The notes: a model not told the origin generated them from the letters alone. A stretch of DNA of 64,000 nt from Nocardioides kongjuensis (GCF_013409625.1 NZ_JACCBF010000001.1:1-64000), one strand, 5' to 3'. Shown: positions 7,711 to 16,077, numbered from the stretch's first letter. Made by a program: numbers and translations.

Positions 7711-9009
7711 TCAGGGGGCGAACCAGCCCGTGCTGCGGGCCATGCCGATGGCGCGGTCGGCGCCCTTCCAGTTGGCCTGCATGAACAGCCAGGGCCGGGC
7801 GTACCAGAGGAAGCCGTCGACGTACTGCTTCGCCTCGCGGCTGGTCTGCTTCGACAGGCCCCAGCGCTCGTCCCCGACGCGGGAGGTCGGGGGGATGCCG
7901 AGGGTGACGCAGCCGCGGCGGTCGGAGGTCGAGCCGCAGACGCGGGCGTTGTCGTTGACCCGGCTGCCCTGGGCCTCGACCTCAGGCCAGGTCATGCCGT
8001 TGCCGTTCTGGGCGGTGTCGACGACGAAGTGGACGCCCTTGACACCACGCGCGCGCAGGATCCGGACCAGCTCGGCGCCGTAGGCGACGGACTCCTCGGT
8101 GCCGACGTAGTGGGTGGCGTTGAGGGCGAAGCCGCGGGCCTCGGCGATGCCGTTGGCCATCAGCAGGTCGGCGGCCTGGGAGGCGCGGGGCGCGCCGACC
8201 TGCGGGGTGCTGCTCCAGTCGGCGGCGCCGGCGTCGAGGTAGACGCTGGTGTTGGGCTGTGCGGCGAAGGTCTTGACGGCGTAGGTGATCAGCGAGCTGG
8301 TCACCGCGCGGTTCGAGCACCACCAGAACGGCAGGTCCGGCTGCAGGATGATCGCGGTGTGCTGGCGTCCGAGGGCCCGGGCGGCGTTGGCGATCCAGCG
8401 CCGGTAGGTGTCCTGACCGCCGCGGGACGGGGCACGACCGCCGCAGACGGCGTGCTCCCACGGGTCCATCCGGAAGATCGCGAGCTGGACGAGGACCTTC
8501 GGGTCGCCGCCGGAGGCGTTCTCGACGTACTCCCGCACGACCGAGCCGATCTGCTCCGGCGACCCGCTCCAGTCGCCGAGCCACAGCGACTTGGGGCGCA
8601 GCGCGATCTTGCCGAGCAGCCGCTTCGTGTCCCCGCCGGCGGACTCGTACGCGCGCCAGGTCTGCTCGAGGTCGCCCTTGTAGACGCCCCAGCGTCGCTC
8701 GGCGAGCGGGTTCTTCAGGTTCTGCAGGTGGGCCGGCTGCGCCTTCTGCCAGACCTCCTTGTCCCTGAGGTAGGGCCGCTGGGTGCGCTGGACGTGGGGC
8801 AGCGCCGTCTTCGACTGCTCGGCCGCGGGCGGCTCCGGCGCCGGTGTCGGCGGGGGAGCGGCCGTGGTCGGCGGTGCGGTCGTGGGTACGGCGGCCGCGG
8901 GCTCCGCGGGGCCGGGCTCCTGCTCGTTGCAGCCGGCCAGGGCCACGGTCGCGAGGACGGCGACGAGGGTCGCGAGGGTACGTCGGACGGGGGCTCCAGG
9001 GCTGCGCAT
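7711..9009 (-). CDS. Glycoside hydrolase family 6-like lipoprotein
   Basis: A 432-aa lipoprotein: signal with lipobox VALAGC (Cys27), a Pro/Thr/Ala-rich linker to about residue 68, then a GH6-like domain (cellulase/beta-1,4-glucanase family). GH6 landmarks are VYLDAGAADW, ARGFALNATHY and the base-like aspartate region HFVVDTAQNGNG. The usual general-acid region (family pattern near PDRDC) reads FRMDPWEHAVCGG, and the usual EPD reads LQPDLPF, so catalytic residues may have shifted and activity on cellulose is uncertain. TAGCCT lies 8 nt before the ATG. It stands alone, so the role (cell-wall glycan or external glucan) is open. Confidence 0.8.
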   Translation of the reverse strand: MRSPGAPVRRTLATLVAVLATVALAGCNEQEPGPAEPAAAVPTTAPPTTAAPPPTPAPEPPAAEQSKTALPHVQRTQRPYLRDKEVWQKAQPAHLQNLKNPLAERRWGVYKGDLEQTWRAYESAGGDTKRLLGKIALRPKSLWLGDWSGSPEQIGSVVREYVENASGGDPKVLVQLAIFRMDPWEHAVCGGRAPSRGGQDTYRRWIANAARALGRQHTAIILQPDLPFWWCSNRAVTSSLITYAVKTFAAQPNTSVYLDAGAADWSSTPQVGAPRASQAADLLMANGIAEARGFALNATHYVGTEESVAYGAELVRILRARGVKGVHFVVDTAQNGNGMTWPEVEAQGSRVNDNARVCGSTSDRRGCVTLGIPPTSRVGDERWGLSKQTSREAKQYVDGFLWYARPWLFMQANWKGADRAIGMARSTGWFAP

Positions 9010-9017
9010 CGCCGTCG

Positions 9018-9023
9018 AGGCTA
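9018..9023 (-). promoter_or_regulatory. Leaderless -10 box of the GH6-like gene
   Basis: On the minus strand TAGCCT ends 8 nt before the ATG at 9009. Confidence 0.5.
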
Positions 9024-9070
9024 ACCCGACGGGCGCCTCGTGCCGAAGTCGCCGGAGCTCCGGGTCGCCC

Positions 9071-9089
9071 TAGACTGGAACGCGTTCTG
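9071..9089 (+). promoter_or_regulatory. Promoter with palindromic operator before the DUF1059 gene
   Basis: A -10 box TAGACT (9071-9076) runs into a perfect GAACGCGTTC palindrome (9078-9087). The 14-mer at 9076-9089 matches the published KstR-type consensus TnnAACnnGTTnnA except for the last base. A lipid- or sterol-responsive TetR repressor could bind here; this is inference. Confidence 0.4.
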
Positions 9090-9111
9090 TTCCCCGTTCC
9101 CGGAGGTCCCG

Positions 9112-9255
9112 ATGCCCTCGCTGCGTTGCCCCTGCGACACCACCCTGCGCGCCGACACCGACGACGAGCTGGTCGAGAAGGTGCAGGAGCACCTCGCGGC
9201 CGAGCACCCCGGTCGGGAGTACAGCCGCGAGGAGATCCTCTTCATGGCGATGTGA
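9112..9255 (+). CDS. DUF1059-like small protein
   Basis: A 47-residue protein (MPSLRCPCDTTLRAD...) resembling the DUF1059 family, whose members have an N-terminal CxC segment and a short acidic helix ending in xxHP. Function unknown; the cysteine pair (Cys6, Cys8) suggests metal or redox chemistry. GGAGGT (9102-9107) is 4 nt from the ATG. A longer reading from 9040 is rejected because it runs through the promoter. Its stop codon lies inside the palindromic terminator shared with the enoyl-CoA hydratase. Confidence 0.75.
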   Translation: MPSLRCPCDTTLRADTDDELVEKVQEHLAAEHPGREYSREEILFMAM

Positions 9256-9269
9256 CCCGCCGGGTCACA
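9251..9269. terminator. Palindrome containing both convergent stop codons
   Basis: TGTGACCC-GCC-GGGTCACA is a perfect 8-bp stem. One TGA ends the DUF1059 gene (9253-9255); the mirrored TCA (9265-9267) is the stop of the enoyl-CoA hydratase. Confidence 0.6.
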
Positions 9270-10128
9270 CGATCCGGGGCAGCTGCGACGCCTTGCCGCT
9301 GAAGCTCGGCGTGCGCTTGTCCAGGAACGCCGCGACGCCCTCCTTGCCGTCGCCGATCGACGTCCAGAACATGGCGAGCGAGTCGGTGAGGTGCGCCTCG
9401 AGCGGGTCGGCGGCCGCGCTGTTGCGGTAGAGCATCTGCTTGGCCAGGCCGAGCGCGACGGGGGAGCGGTCCGTGACGAACGACCGTGCCAGCTCGTACG
9501 CCGCCGGGAGCAGCTCGTCGGGCTCGTGGACGCTGCGCAGCAGCCGGCCCGCCAGGGCCTGCTCGGCAGTGAGGATGTCGGCCGAGTAGACCCACTCCAG
9601 GGCCTGCTGGATGCCCACGATGCGCGGCAGGAACCAGGTCGAGCAGGCCTCCGGCACGATGCCCAGTCGGCCGAAGACGAACCCGATCCGGGCCTTCGTC
9701 GAGGCCAGCCGCAGGTCCATCGCCAGGGTCATGGTGGCGCCGATGCCGACCGCCGGGCCGTTGATCGCGGCGATGACCGGCTTGGGCAGGGCGTGGATCG
9801 CCAGGGTGATCTTGCCGCCGGTGTCGCGCACGCCGTCCGCGTACGGCGGCTCGTCGTACGCCGCCCGGAAGGCCTCGGGCGTCGGGGCGAGCGACTCGTC
9901 GAGCCCGAACACGTTGCCGTCGGCGGACAGGTCCATGCCGGCGCAGAACGCACGCCCGGAGCCGGTCACCACGACCGCGCGGACGGCGTCGTCGCGGGCT
10001 TCGGTGGTGAACACCTGCAGCAGCTCGCGGGCCATGGTGAGGTCGAACGCGTTGAGCGCGTCGGGCCGGTGCAGGGTCAGCGTCGCGATGCCGTCGTCGT
10101 CGACGTGCCAGGTCAGGGTCTCGTACAC
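9265..10128 (-). CDS. Enoyl-CoA hydratase/isomerase family protein
   Basis: Crotonase-fold protein of 287 aa that should hydrate or isomerise enoyl-CoA. The two oxyanion-hole segments are visible (RAFCAGMDLS and AAINGPAVGIGATM). The usual acid/base positions contain Glu in GIVPEACSTWFLPRIVG, a crotonase-type catalytic glutamate. It is slightly longer than the 260-aa norm. The ribosome site GGAGG precedes the GTG at 10128. It lies 22 bp downstream of the LCP gene on the same strand and could be co-transcribed, though no functional link is obvious. Substrate unknown. Confidence 0.9.
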   Translation of the reverse strand: MYETLTWHVDDDGIATLTLHRPDALNAFDLTMARELLQVFTTEARDDAVRAVVVTGSGRAFCAGMDLSADGNVFGLDESLAPTPEAFRAAYDEPPYADGVRDTGGKITLAIHALPKPVIAAINGPAVGIGATMTLAMDLRLASTKARIGFVFGRLGIVPEACSTWFLPRIVGIQQALEWVYSADILTAEQALAGRLLRSVHEPDELLPAAYELARSFVTDRSPVALGLAKQMLYRNSAAADPLEAHLTDSLAMFWTSIGDGKEGVAAFLDKRTPSFSGKASQLPRIV

Positions 10129-10150
10129 GAGGTCCTCCGGTGGGGTGCGG

Positions 10151-11350
10151 TCAGCGGGCGAGGCCGGTGGCCGTGCAGAGATCGGGGGTGATCTCGTCGG
10201 TCCGGTCGGCAGCGATCTTGCCGAAGAGCTGCTGCGCGCGCTTGGTGTCCCACGTGGTGTCGGCCCGGGCGAGCGGCACGGTGCACGACTTCTCGACCTT
10301 GGTCATCGCCAGCGCCCACTTGCCGGCGGCGACCGGGCCGGTCGTCTTGCCGAAGCGGAAGAAGTCCGGCACGGCGCCGTTGAGCTCCCACCAGCGGATC
10401 GGGTTGAGCACCGACCACGGGGAGAGCACCTTGTCGCCGACCGCCGCGATCACCTCGCGCTGCTGCTGGACCCGGGCCAGGTCGGAGATCGGGCTGTACT
10501 TGCGTGCTCGCGAGTAGGCCAGCGCGGTGGCGCCGTCGACCTCCTGGCAGCCCTTCTTCACGTTGAGTCCGGAGTCCTTGTCCTTGATCCGCTGCTTGGG
10601 GCAGATCTCGATGCCGCCGACGGCGTCGACGACCCCGACGAGGCCGCCGAAGCCGATCTCGACGTACTGGTCGACACGCAGACCGGTCGCCTTCTCCAGG
10701 GTCTGGACGAGCAGCGGCGTGCCGCCCTTGGCGTACGCCGAGTTGACCTTGCTCCTCCCGAACCCGGGGATCTCGAGGGGGGAGTCGCGGGGGATCGACA
10801 CCAGCGTCGTCGGGCCGTCGCCGGTGTGCAGCAGCAGGATGGTGTCGGTCAGCTCGGAGGCGGCGTCGCCGGTGTGGAGCTTGCGGCGCTCCTTCGGGGA
10901 CAGGCCCGCGCGTGAGTCGCTGCCGACGAGCAGGTACGTCGTCCCCGGCTGCTCGGCCGGGCGGTCGGCGCTGGGCTCGAAGTCGACCTTGTCGACCTTG
11001 TTCCACGCGATGAGCGGGACGGCCACGAGGAAGGCCAGCCACAGCACCAGCACGAGGAGCACCAGTCGCACGTAGGTGCGCGGCCGGGTCCAGCGCCCGC
11101 GCCTCGGCGGGCGGGCCGAGGGGCGCGGCCCACCGGGCTCGGGCGTGGCGCCGTACTGCTGGGCCGGGGGCAGCCGGACCGGCGGCGGCGGCGGACCCGG
11201 CGGGGTCGCTCCCGGTCGTCGCTGGACCGGGATCCGGCGGGTGGGTTCGGGGTCGGAGGAGCCGCGGGGACCGTCCTGCGAGCCGGACCCGTAGACCCAG
11301 TCGAAGTCCTCGCCGCCGGTGCCCCCGGTGTCGTTGCCACGCCCTGCCAT
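10151..11350 (-). CDS. LytR-CpsA-Psr (LCP) family protein 1
   Basis: A 399-aa membrane protein of the LCP family, which transfers polyprenyl-phosphate-linked polymers onto peptidoglycan (arabinogalactan in mycobacteria). It has a Pro/Gly-rich cytoplasmic N-terminus to about residue 90, one membrane segment (about 92-112), then the LCP domain with YLLVGSDSRAG, SELTDTILLLH, SIPRDSPLEIP and ALAYSRARKYSPISDLARVQQQ, including the conserved arginines. The ATG at 11350 is preferred to an upstream in-frame start at 11395 because the latter would overlap the divergent thioesterase and a -10 box lies 7 nt upstream of 11350. A likely partner of the galactan locus. Confidence 0.9.
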   Translation of the reverse strand: MAGRGNDTGGTGGEDFDWVYGSGSQDGPRGSSDPEPTRRIPVQRRPGATPPGPPPPPVRLPPAQQYGATPEPGGPRPSARPPRRGRWTRPRTYVRLVLLVLVLWLAFLVAVPLIAWNKVDKVDFEPSADRPAEQPGTTYLLVGSDSRAGLSPKERRKLHTGDAASELTDTILLLHTGDGPTTLVSIPRDSPLEIPGFGRSKVNSAYAKGGTPLLVQTLEKATGLRVDQYVEIGFGGLVGVVDAVGGIEICPKQRIKDKDSGLNVKKGCQEVDGATALAYSRARKYSPISDLARVQQQREVIAAVGDKVLSPWSVLNPIRWWELNGAVPDFFRFGKTTGPVAAGKWALAMTKVEKSCTVPLARADTTWDTKRAQQLFGKIAADRTDEITPDLCTATGLAR

Positions 11351-11357
11351 GCCGATG

Positions 11358-11367
11358 ACGCTACCGT
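11358..11367. promoter_or_regulatory. Overlapping divergent leaderless -10 boxes
   Basis: In only 23 bp between the divergent starts, ACGCTA (minus TAGCGT, 11358-11363, 7 nt before the LCP ATG) overlaps TACCGT (11362-11367, 6 nt before the thioesterase GTG). The two promoters share two base pairs and are probably mutually exclusive. Confidence 0.55.
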
Positions 11368-11373
11368 CACGGC

Positions 11374-11880
11374 GTGAGCGAAATCGTCGCGGCACGCACG
11401 CCGTCGTACTCCCGCATCGAGCTGGCCACGCTGACCTCGCGGGCGCAGGCCAACCTGCTGGGCAACATCCACGGCGGCGAGGTGGTCAAGCTGGCCGACT
11501 CCACGGCGGGTGTCGTGGCGCAGCGGCACAGCGGGGGCCCGGCCGTCACCGCGGCGCTCGACGAGATGGCCTTCCTCGAGCCGGTCCGGGTCGGCGACAT
11601 CATCCGGACCTTCGGCCAGGTCAACTGGGTGGGCCGGTCCTCGATGGAGATCGGCGTCCGGATCGAGACCGAGCCGTGGGACGCGGCCGGCAAGGTGCTG
11701 CACGTCGGCTCGGCCTACTTCGTGTTCGTGGCCGTCGACGGCGCGGGCCACGGCCGGCCGGTCCCGGCGCTCGAGCCGGAGACCGACGAGGACCGTCGCC
11801 GGATGCACGAGGCCGAGGTGCGCCGGGCCCACCGGCTCGCGCGACGCACGGAGATCGACGCGATCCGCGCCGGGTCCTAG
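11374..11880 (+). CDS. Acyl-CoA thioesterase, hotdog fold
   Basis: A 168-aa hotdog-fold thioesterase of the YciA/BFIT type, hydrolysing acyl-CoA to free acid and CoA. The signature NLLGNIHGGEVVKLAD carries the helix-start region used by this family, and FLEPVRVGDIIRTFGQVNWVGRSSMEIGV is typical of its strands. The GTG at 11374 has a -10 box 6 nt upstream. The last bases overlap the stop of the convergent LysR gene by 3 nt. Confidence 0.9.
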   Translation: MSEIVAARTPSYSRIELATLTSRAQANLLGNIHGGEVVKLADSTAGVVAQRHSGGPAVTAALDEMAFLEPVRVGDIIRTFGQVNWVGRSSMEIGVRIETEPWDAAGKVLHVGSAYFVFVAVDGAGHGRPVPALEPETDEDRRRMHEAEVRRAHRLARRTEIDAIRAGS

Positions 11881-12755
11881 GCCCTTGCCACCTCGGTCAG
11901 CGCGGCGGCCACGGCGTCGACGGCAGCGGGACGCGGGGGAGCGCCGTACGTCGAGAGCTGGACGCGGCGGTGCGCGGCGAGCGGGCGGCGTACGACGTCG
12001 CGGTTCTGGTGGGCACGCAGGGCCAGCCCGGGCAGCACGGTGACGCCGAGCCCGCTCGCGACCAAGGACTGCACGGCGACGTAGTCGTCGCTCGCGAACG
12101 CGATCGCGGGGGTGAAGCCGGCGTCCGCGCACAGGCTGAGCAGCTCGCGCCGGCAGCGCTCGCAGCCGGTGATCCAGCCCGACCCGGCGTAGCCGGCGAG
12201 GTCGACGGCGCCGTCGGGCGGCGCGGCCGAGGCGGGCGTGACCAGGTGCAGCGGGTCGTCGACGACGGGGACCGAGGTGATCTGCTCGGGCTCGGGCTGG
12301 TCGGGGTAGGCGAAGGTGAGGGCCAGGTCGATCTCGCCGCCGCGCAGCAGCTCGTAGGCCTCGGGCGGCTCGGCCTCGACCAGGTCGAGCTGGATCCCCG
12401 GGTGCCGGGTCGCGAGCAGGGCCAGTGCATCGGGGACCAGGGTGGCCGCGCCGGAGGGGAAGGCCGCGAGCCGCACCCGGCCCGACTGCAGGCTGGTCGC
12501 GGCGGCGAGCTCGGCCTCGGCACGCGCGAGCAGGCCCAGGATCTCCTCGCCGCGGCGGGCCAGGCGCTCGCCCTCCGGCGTCAGCCGGACCCCGCGGCCG
12601 ACCCGCTGGAGCAGCACCGCACCCGTCTCGGCCTCGAGCCGGCGCAGGTGGTGGGAGATCGTCGGCTGCCCGTAGTGCAGGTGGGCCGCGGCCGCCGACA
12701 CCGAGCCGGTGCGGTGCACGGCGACGAGGGCCTCGAGGCGGCGCAGGTCGATCAC
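11877..12755 (-). CDS. LysR-family transcriptional regulator
   Basis: A 292-aa LysR regulator: N-terminal winged helix-turn-helix 1-60 (GSVSAAAAHLHYGQPTISHHLRRLE), then a two-lobed effector domain. It diverges from a PLP-dependent ammonia-lyase-like gene, the classical layout for LysR control of a neighbour, with a perfect ATCGAC-CAT-GTCGAT palindrome between them. The GTG at 12755 is supported by TATGCT 6 nt upstream. The effector is unknown; an amino acid or keto acid is a fair guess from the neighbour. Confidence 0.9.
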   Translation of the reverse strand: MIDLRRLEALVAVHRTGSVSAAAAHLHYGQPTISHHLRRLEAETGAVLLQRVGRGVRLTPEGERLARRGEEILGLLARAEAELAAATSLQSGRVRLAAFPSGAATLVPDALALLATRHPGIQLDLVEAEPPEAYELLRGGEIDLALTFAYPDQPEPEQITSVPVVDDPLHLVTPASAAPPDGAVDLAGYAGSGWITGCERCRRELLSLCADAGFTPAIAFASDDYVAVQSLVASGLGVTVLPGLALRAHQNRDVVRRPLAAHRRVQLSTYGAPPRPAAVDAVAAALTEVARA

Positions 12756-12761
12756 CGGTCC

Positions 12762-12783
12762 AGCATAGATCGACCATGTCGAT
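12762..12783. promoter_or_regulatory. LysR promoter and palindromic operator
   Basis: Minus-strand -10 box TATGCT (12762-12767) abuts a perfect 15-bp interrupted palindrome ATCGAC-CAT-GTCGAT (12769-12783), placed to control both lysR and the divergent PLP enzyme. Confidence 0.55.
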
Positions 12784-12841
12784 CATTCCTGTCGAAAGGA
12801 ACTATTGGACCGATGGATGTTCGGTCGCCGACGATGGACCC

Positions 12842-13801
12842 ATGACCTTCGACCTCACCTACGACGACGTCCTCGCCGCCGCCGAGGTCGTCGGTGCGCA
12901 CCTGCCGGTCACCCCGCTGCAGGCGCACCCGCTCCTCGACCAGGCGCTCGGCCGCCCGGTGCTGGTCAAGCACGAGAACGTGCAGCCGACCGGCGCCTTC
13001 AAGGTCCGCGGCGGCGTGCACCTCTCGGCGACCCTGACCGACGCCGAGCGCCGGCACGGCCTGGTCACCTGCTCGACCGGCAACCACGCCCAGTCGGTGG
13101 CGTACGGCGCCCGCCTGGCCGGCGTCCGCGCCACGATCGTGATGCCGGCCAGCGCCCCGGCGGCCAAGCGCGACGCGGTCGCGGCCCTCGGGGCCGAGGT
13201 CGTGCTCGTCGGCGCCAGCCTCGGCGAGGCGGGTGAGCACGCCCGCGCGCTGGCGGCCGAGACGGGCGCCGCCTTCGTGTGCCCGACCGACCCGCGGATC
13301 GTGCTGGGCCACGCGACGGCGTACCTCGAGCTGTTCGGGCAGGCCCCCGCCCTCGACGCGCTGTTCGTCCCGATCGGCAGTGGCACCGGTGCCGCCGGCG
13401 CCTGCCTGGCCCGCGACGCGCTCGCTCCCGGCTGCCGGGTCATCGGCGTGCAGTCGTCGGCAGCCCCCGCCGGCTGGCACTCGTGGCGCACCGGCCTGAT
13501 CGAGGCTGCCCCGGCCACGACGCGCGCGGCCGGCCTGGCGACGACGACCGGCTATCCCCGGACCCAGGCGATCCTGCGCGCCCGCCTCGACGACTTCGTG
13601 CTGGTCGACGACGACGCGATCGACGAGGCCGCGCGCCTCCTGGCCACCTGTGCGCACACGCTGGCCGAGGGCGCCGGCGCTGCGTCGCTGGCCGGCGCGA
13701 TCGCGACCGGCGTCGAGGGGGCCGTGGCGGTCGTCTGCACCGGTGCCAATGCCTCGGCCGACGAGATCGCCCGGCTCGCAGGCTCGGTCGCTGCTGCCTG
13801 A
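12842..13801 (+). CDS. PLP-dependent threonine/serine ammonia-lyase family enzyme
   Basis: Fold-type II PLP enzyme of 319 aa, similar to catabolic threonine dehydratase and serine racemase. The PLP lysine is Lys54 in TGAFKVRGG, the cofactor-phosphate loop is GSGTGAAG, and STGNHAQSVAYGARL is the substrate loop. It lacks the C-terminal ACT regulatory domain of biosynthetic IlvA, which suggests catabolism. The start at 12842 follows the predicted LysR-controlled promoter region; upstream sequence in frame belongs to the promoter and lysR. Exact substrate (Thr, Ser, hydroxyaspartate) cannot be fixed. Confidence 0.85.
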   Translation: MTFDLTYDDVLAAAEVVGAHLPVTPLQAHPLLDQALGRPVLVKHENVQPTGAFKVRGGVHLSATLTDAERRHGLVTCSTGNHAQSVAYGARLAGVRATIVMPASAPAAKRDAVAALGAEVVLVGASLGEAGEHARALAAETGAAFVCPTDPRIVLGHATAYLELFGQAPALDALFVPIGSGTGAAGACLARDALAPGCRVIGVQSSAAPAGWHSWRTGLIEAAPATTRAAGLATTTGYPRTQAILRARLDDFVLVDDDAIDEAARLLATCAHTLAEGAGAASLAGAIATGVEGAVAVVCTGANASADEIARLAGSVAAA

Positions 13802-13845
13802 CCCGCCCGCGGCGCGTCGTCACCGGAGTGGCGTGTGGGACTGGT

Positions 13846-13851
13846 GATACT
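13846..13851 (+). promoter_or_regulatory. Leaderless -10 box of LCP gene 2
   Basis: GATACT ends 6 nt before the GTG at 13858. Confidence 0.5.
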
Positions 13852-13857
13852 GGACGG

Positions 13858-15351
13858 GTGCCTCAGCAGATGCCCGTCGACGAACGCGCCGCCCGGGTGC
13901 GGTTCCGCCGGGCCCTGACCCTGATGGCCTTCACCCTCGTGGTGCCGGGCTCGGCCCAGCTGCTCGCCGGCAACCGTGCGATCGGCAAGCTCGCGCTGCG
14001 GATCTGGCTGTTCTCGCTCGCCACCCTGCTCGCTGTCGCCGCCTGGAGCTGGTTCGACAAGGGCTTCGCGCTGACGCTGGCCTTCAGCCCCACCGTGATG
14101 CTGGTGATCCGCCTCTACCTGATCGTCGGGGCGCTCGGCTGGGCCGCGCTCTTCGTCGATGCCTGGCGGATCGGGCAGCCGCTGAGCCTGCGCCTCCCGC
14201 ACCGCCGCGCCGTCGTCGGCGTCAACGGCATCCTCTGCTTCTCGGTCGCCGGCACCATGCTCTTCGGCGCGCACCTCGCCGCCGCGCAGCGCGAGTGGCT
14301 GACGATGTTCGCCGACGGCGACCTCGGCAGTGCCCACAACGGCCGCTACAACATCCTGCTGATCGGCGGCGACTCCGGCAACGACCGCTGGGGGCTGCGC
14401 ACGGACTCGATGACCATCGCCTCCGTCGACGCCACCACCGGACGCACGGTGATGATCGGCCTGCCGCGCAACATGCAGAACTTCCCGTTCCGCAAGGGCA
14501 GCGTGATGGCCGAGCAGTTCCCCAAGGGCTTCAACTGCGACGGCTGCTACCTCAACGGTGTCAGCACGTGGGTCGGCGACCACACCCAGCTGTTCAAGGA
14601 CTCCGAGAACCCCGGCATCGACGCCACCGTCTCGGCGATCGAGGGCATCACCGACCTCGACATCAACTACTGGGTGATGGTCAACATGCGCGGCTTCGAG
14701 CGCCTGGTCAACGCGTTCGGCGGCGTCACCCTCAACGTCCGCTCGCGAATCCCCGTCGGCGGCCTCGGCAAGGACGTCACCGGCTACATCGAGCCCGGCA
14801 GGCGCAAGCTCAACGGCCACGACGCGCTCTGGTACGCCCGGGCCCGTGAGGGCTCCGACGACTACTCGCGGATGGCGCGGCAGAAGTGCGTGTTCTCCGC
14901 GCTCGCCTCACAGGTCAGCCCGGCCCAGGCGCTGACCAACTTCCAGGAGATCGCCAAGGCGTCCAGCGCGATGATCCAGACCGACATCCCCGGCGGCGCG
15001 CTGAGCGACTTCGTCCAGCTGGCGCTGCGGGCCCGCACGCAGAAGATCTCCTCGGTCTCGCTCGTGCCCCCGCGCATCGACACCGCGCACCCCGACATCG
15101 ACCTGGTCCAGCAGATGATCCGCAACGCCATCGACCGGGCCGAGGGCGACCCGAAGGCGGCCAGGAAGGGCGCGACGCCGGAGACCGGCAAGCCGAAGAG
15201 TGGCAATGGGGACCAGACCACCGACCAGGCCACCGACCCGGCCACCGAGCAGCCCGCCCAGCAGTCCGGCACCGTCACCGGCGGCTCGCTCGGATCGCGC
15301 AACCAGGGCTACCGGGCCAACGAGACCGACGACGTCGCGGCGGCCTGCTGA
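13858..15351 (+). CDS. LytR-CpsA-Psr (LCP) family protein 2
   Basis: A 497-aa LCP protein with an unusual N-terminus: about four hydrophobic segments (residues 18-40, 48-66, 74-100, 118-140) before the LCP domain at about 165-400. LCP motifs are ILLIGGDSGNDRWGLRTDSM, GLPRNMQNFP and ALWYARAREGSDDYSRMARQK. The low-complexity C-terminus is rich in Thr, Gln, Pro and Gly. The GTG at 13858 has GATACT 6 nt upstream; an ATG four codons later is possible. A second wall-polymer ligase next to the galactan locus suggests division of labour with LCP protein 1. Confidence 0.9.
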   Translation: MPQQMPVDERAARVRFRRALTLMAFTLVVPGSAQLLAGNRAIGKLALRIWLFSLATLLAVAAWSWFDKGFALTLAFSPTVMLVIRLYLIVGALGWAALFVDAWRIGQPLSLRLPHRRAVVGVNGILCFSVAGTMLFGAHLAAAQREWLTMFADGDLGSAHNGRYNILLIGGDSGNDRWGLRTDSMTIASVDATTGRTVMIGLPRNMQNFPFRKGSVMAEQFPKGFNCDGCYLNGVSTWVGDHTQLFKDSENPGIDATVSAIEGITDLDINYWVMVNMRGFERLVNAFGGVTLNVRSRIPVGGLGKDVTGYIEPGRRKLNGHDALWYARAREGSDDYSRMARQKCVFSALASQVSPAQALTNFQEIAKASSAMIQTDIPGGALSDFVQLALRARTQKISSVSLVPPRIDTAHPDIDLVQQMIRNAIDRAEGDPKAARKGATPETGKPKSGNGDQTTDQATDPATEQPAQQSGTVTGGSLGSRNQGYRANETDDVAAAC

Positions 15352-15368
15352 CCGCGGGCGTCAGCGGT

Positions 15369-16034
15369 TCAGCGGACGATCTTGAAGTTGAACGACGCGC
15401 TGCCGAGCGCGCCGTACAACCGCAGCCAGACCGGCAGCATCATCTCGGTGCCCCGGGCGGTCGTGATGTCGCCGAGGTCGATGACGTCGGTGTGACCGAG
15501 CTCCTCGAGCAGCGCCGTCGCCGTGCCCTTGGCGTCGGCGTCGTTGCCCGAGACGAACACGCTCGACCCCTCCGGCAGGGTCTCCGGGTGGACCATCAGG
15601 TCGGCGTTGAGGGTGTTGAGCGTCTTGACCACCCGCGCGTCGGGGAAGGCCCGCTGGACCTGCTCGCCGAGCGAGTCGGTGTCCTTGACGAACAGCGTGG
15701 GCGGCATGCCCTGCGAGAAGTCGAGGGGATTGGCGACGTCGAGGAGCACCTTGCCCGCGAGCCGCTCGGCGCCGGCGAGCGCCAGCACGTCGAGGGAGGC
15801 GGCGCCGTTGGTGGCGCACACGACCACCTCGGCGCCCGCCGCGGCGTCGGCGAAGGTGGCCAGCCCGATCCGGGGGTGCTCGGCGGCCCATGCGGCGTAC
15901 GACGCAGTGCCCTCGTCGCGTGCTCGCGTCGCCTCGGGGTCGCGGGTGCCGACGACCACGGTGTGGCCGAGCTCGTCGAGCCGGCCGGCGATCGCCCGAC
16001 CGACCATGCCGGTGCCCAGGACTGCGATGTTCAT
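15369..16034 (-). CDS. NADPH:F420 oxidoreductase-like protein
   Basis: A 221-aa Rossmann protein resembling NADPH-dependent F420 reductases and related NAD(P)-binding enzymes. The dinucleotide loop MNIAVLGTGMVGRAIAGRL is at the very N-terminus, followed by VVVGTRDPEATRA, typical of NADP preference, and KTLNTLNADLMVHP near the F420 site. GAGGAG precedes the ATG. It lies 43 bp downstream of the inositol-phosphatase family gene on the same strand. F420 genes (fbiA, fbiB) lie in the same window, but direct F420 use here is inferred. Confidence 0.78.
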   Translation of the reverse strand: MNIAVLGTGMVGRAIAGRLDELGHTVVVGTRDPEATRARDEGTASYAAWAAEHPRIGLATFADAAAGAEVVVCATNGAASLDVLALAGAERLAGKVLLDVANPLDFSQGMPPTLFVKDTDSLGEQVQRAFPDARVVKTLNTLNADLMVHPETLPEGSSVFVSGNDADAKGTATALLEELGHTDVIDLGDITTARGTEMMLPVWLRLYGALGSASFNFKIVR

Positions 16035-16077
16035 GGAGTGCTCCTCGGGGGCGGGTGCTGCGCAGGGGGTCAGGGGG

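Noticed and set aside
13279..15351. 690-codon frame starting inside the PLP enzyme gene
   Set aside because: The first 193 codons are an out-of-frame reading of the PLP gene; a leaderless -10 box fixes the LCP start at 13858.
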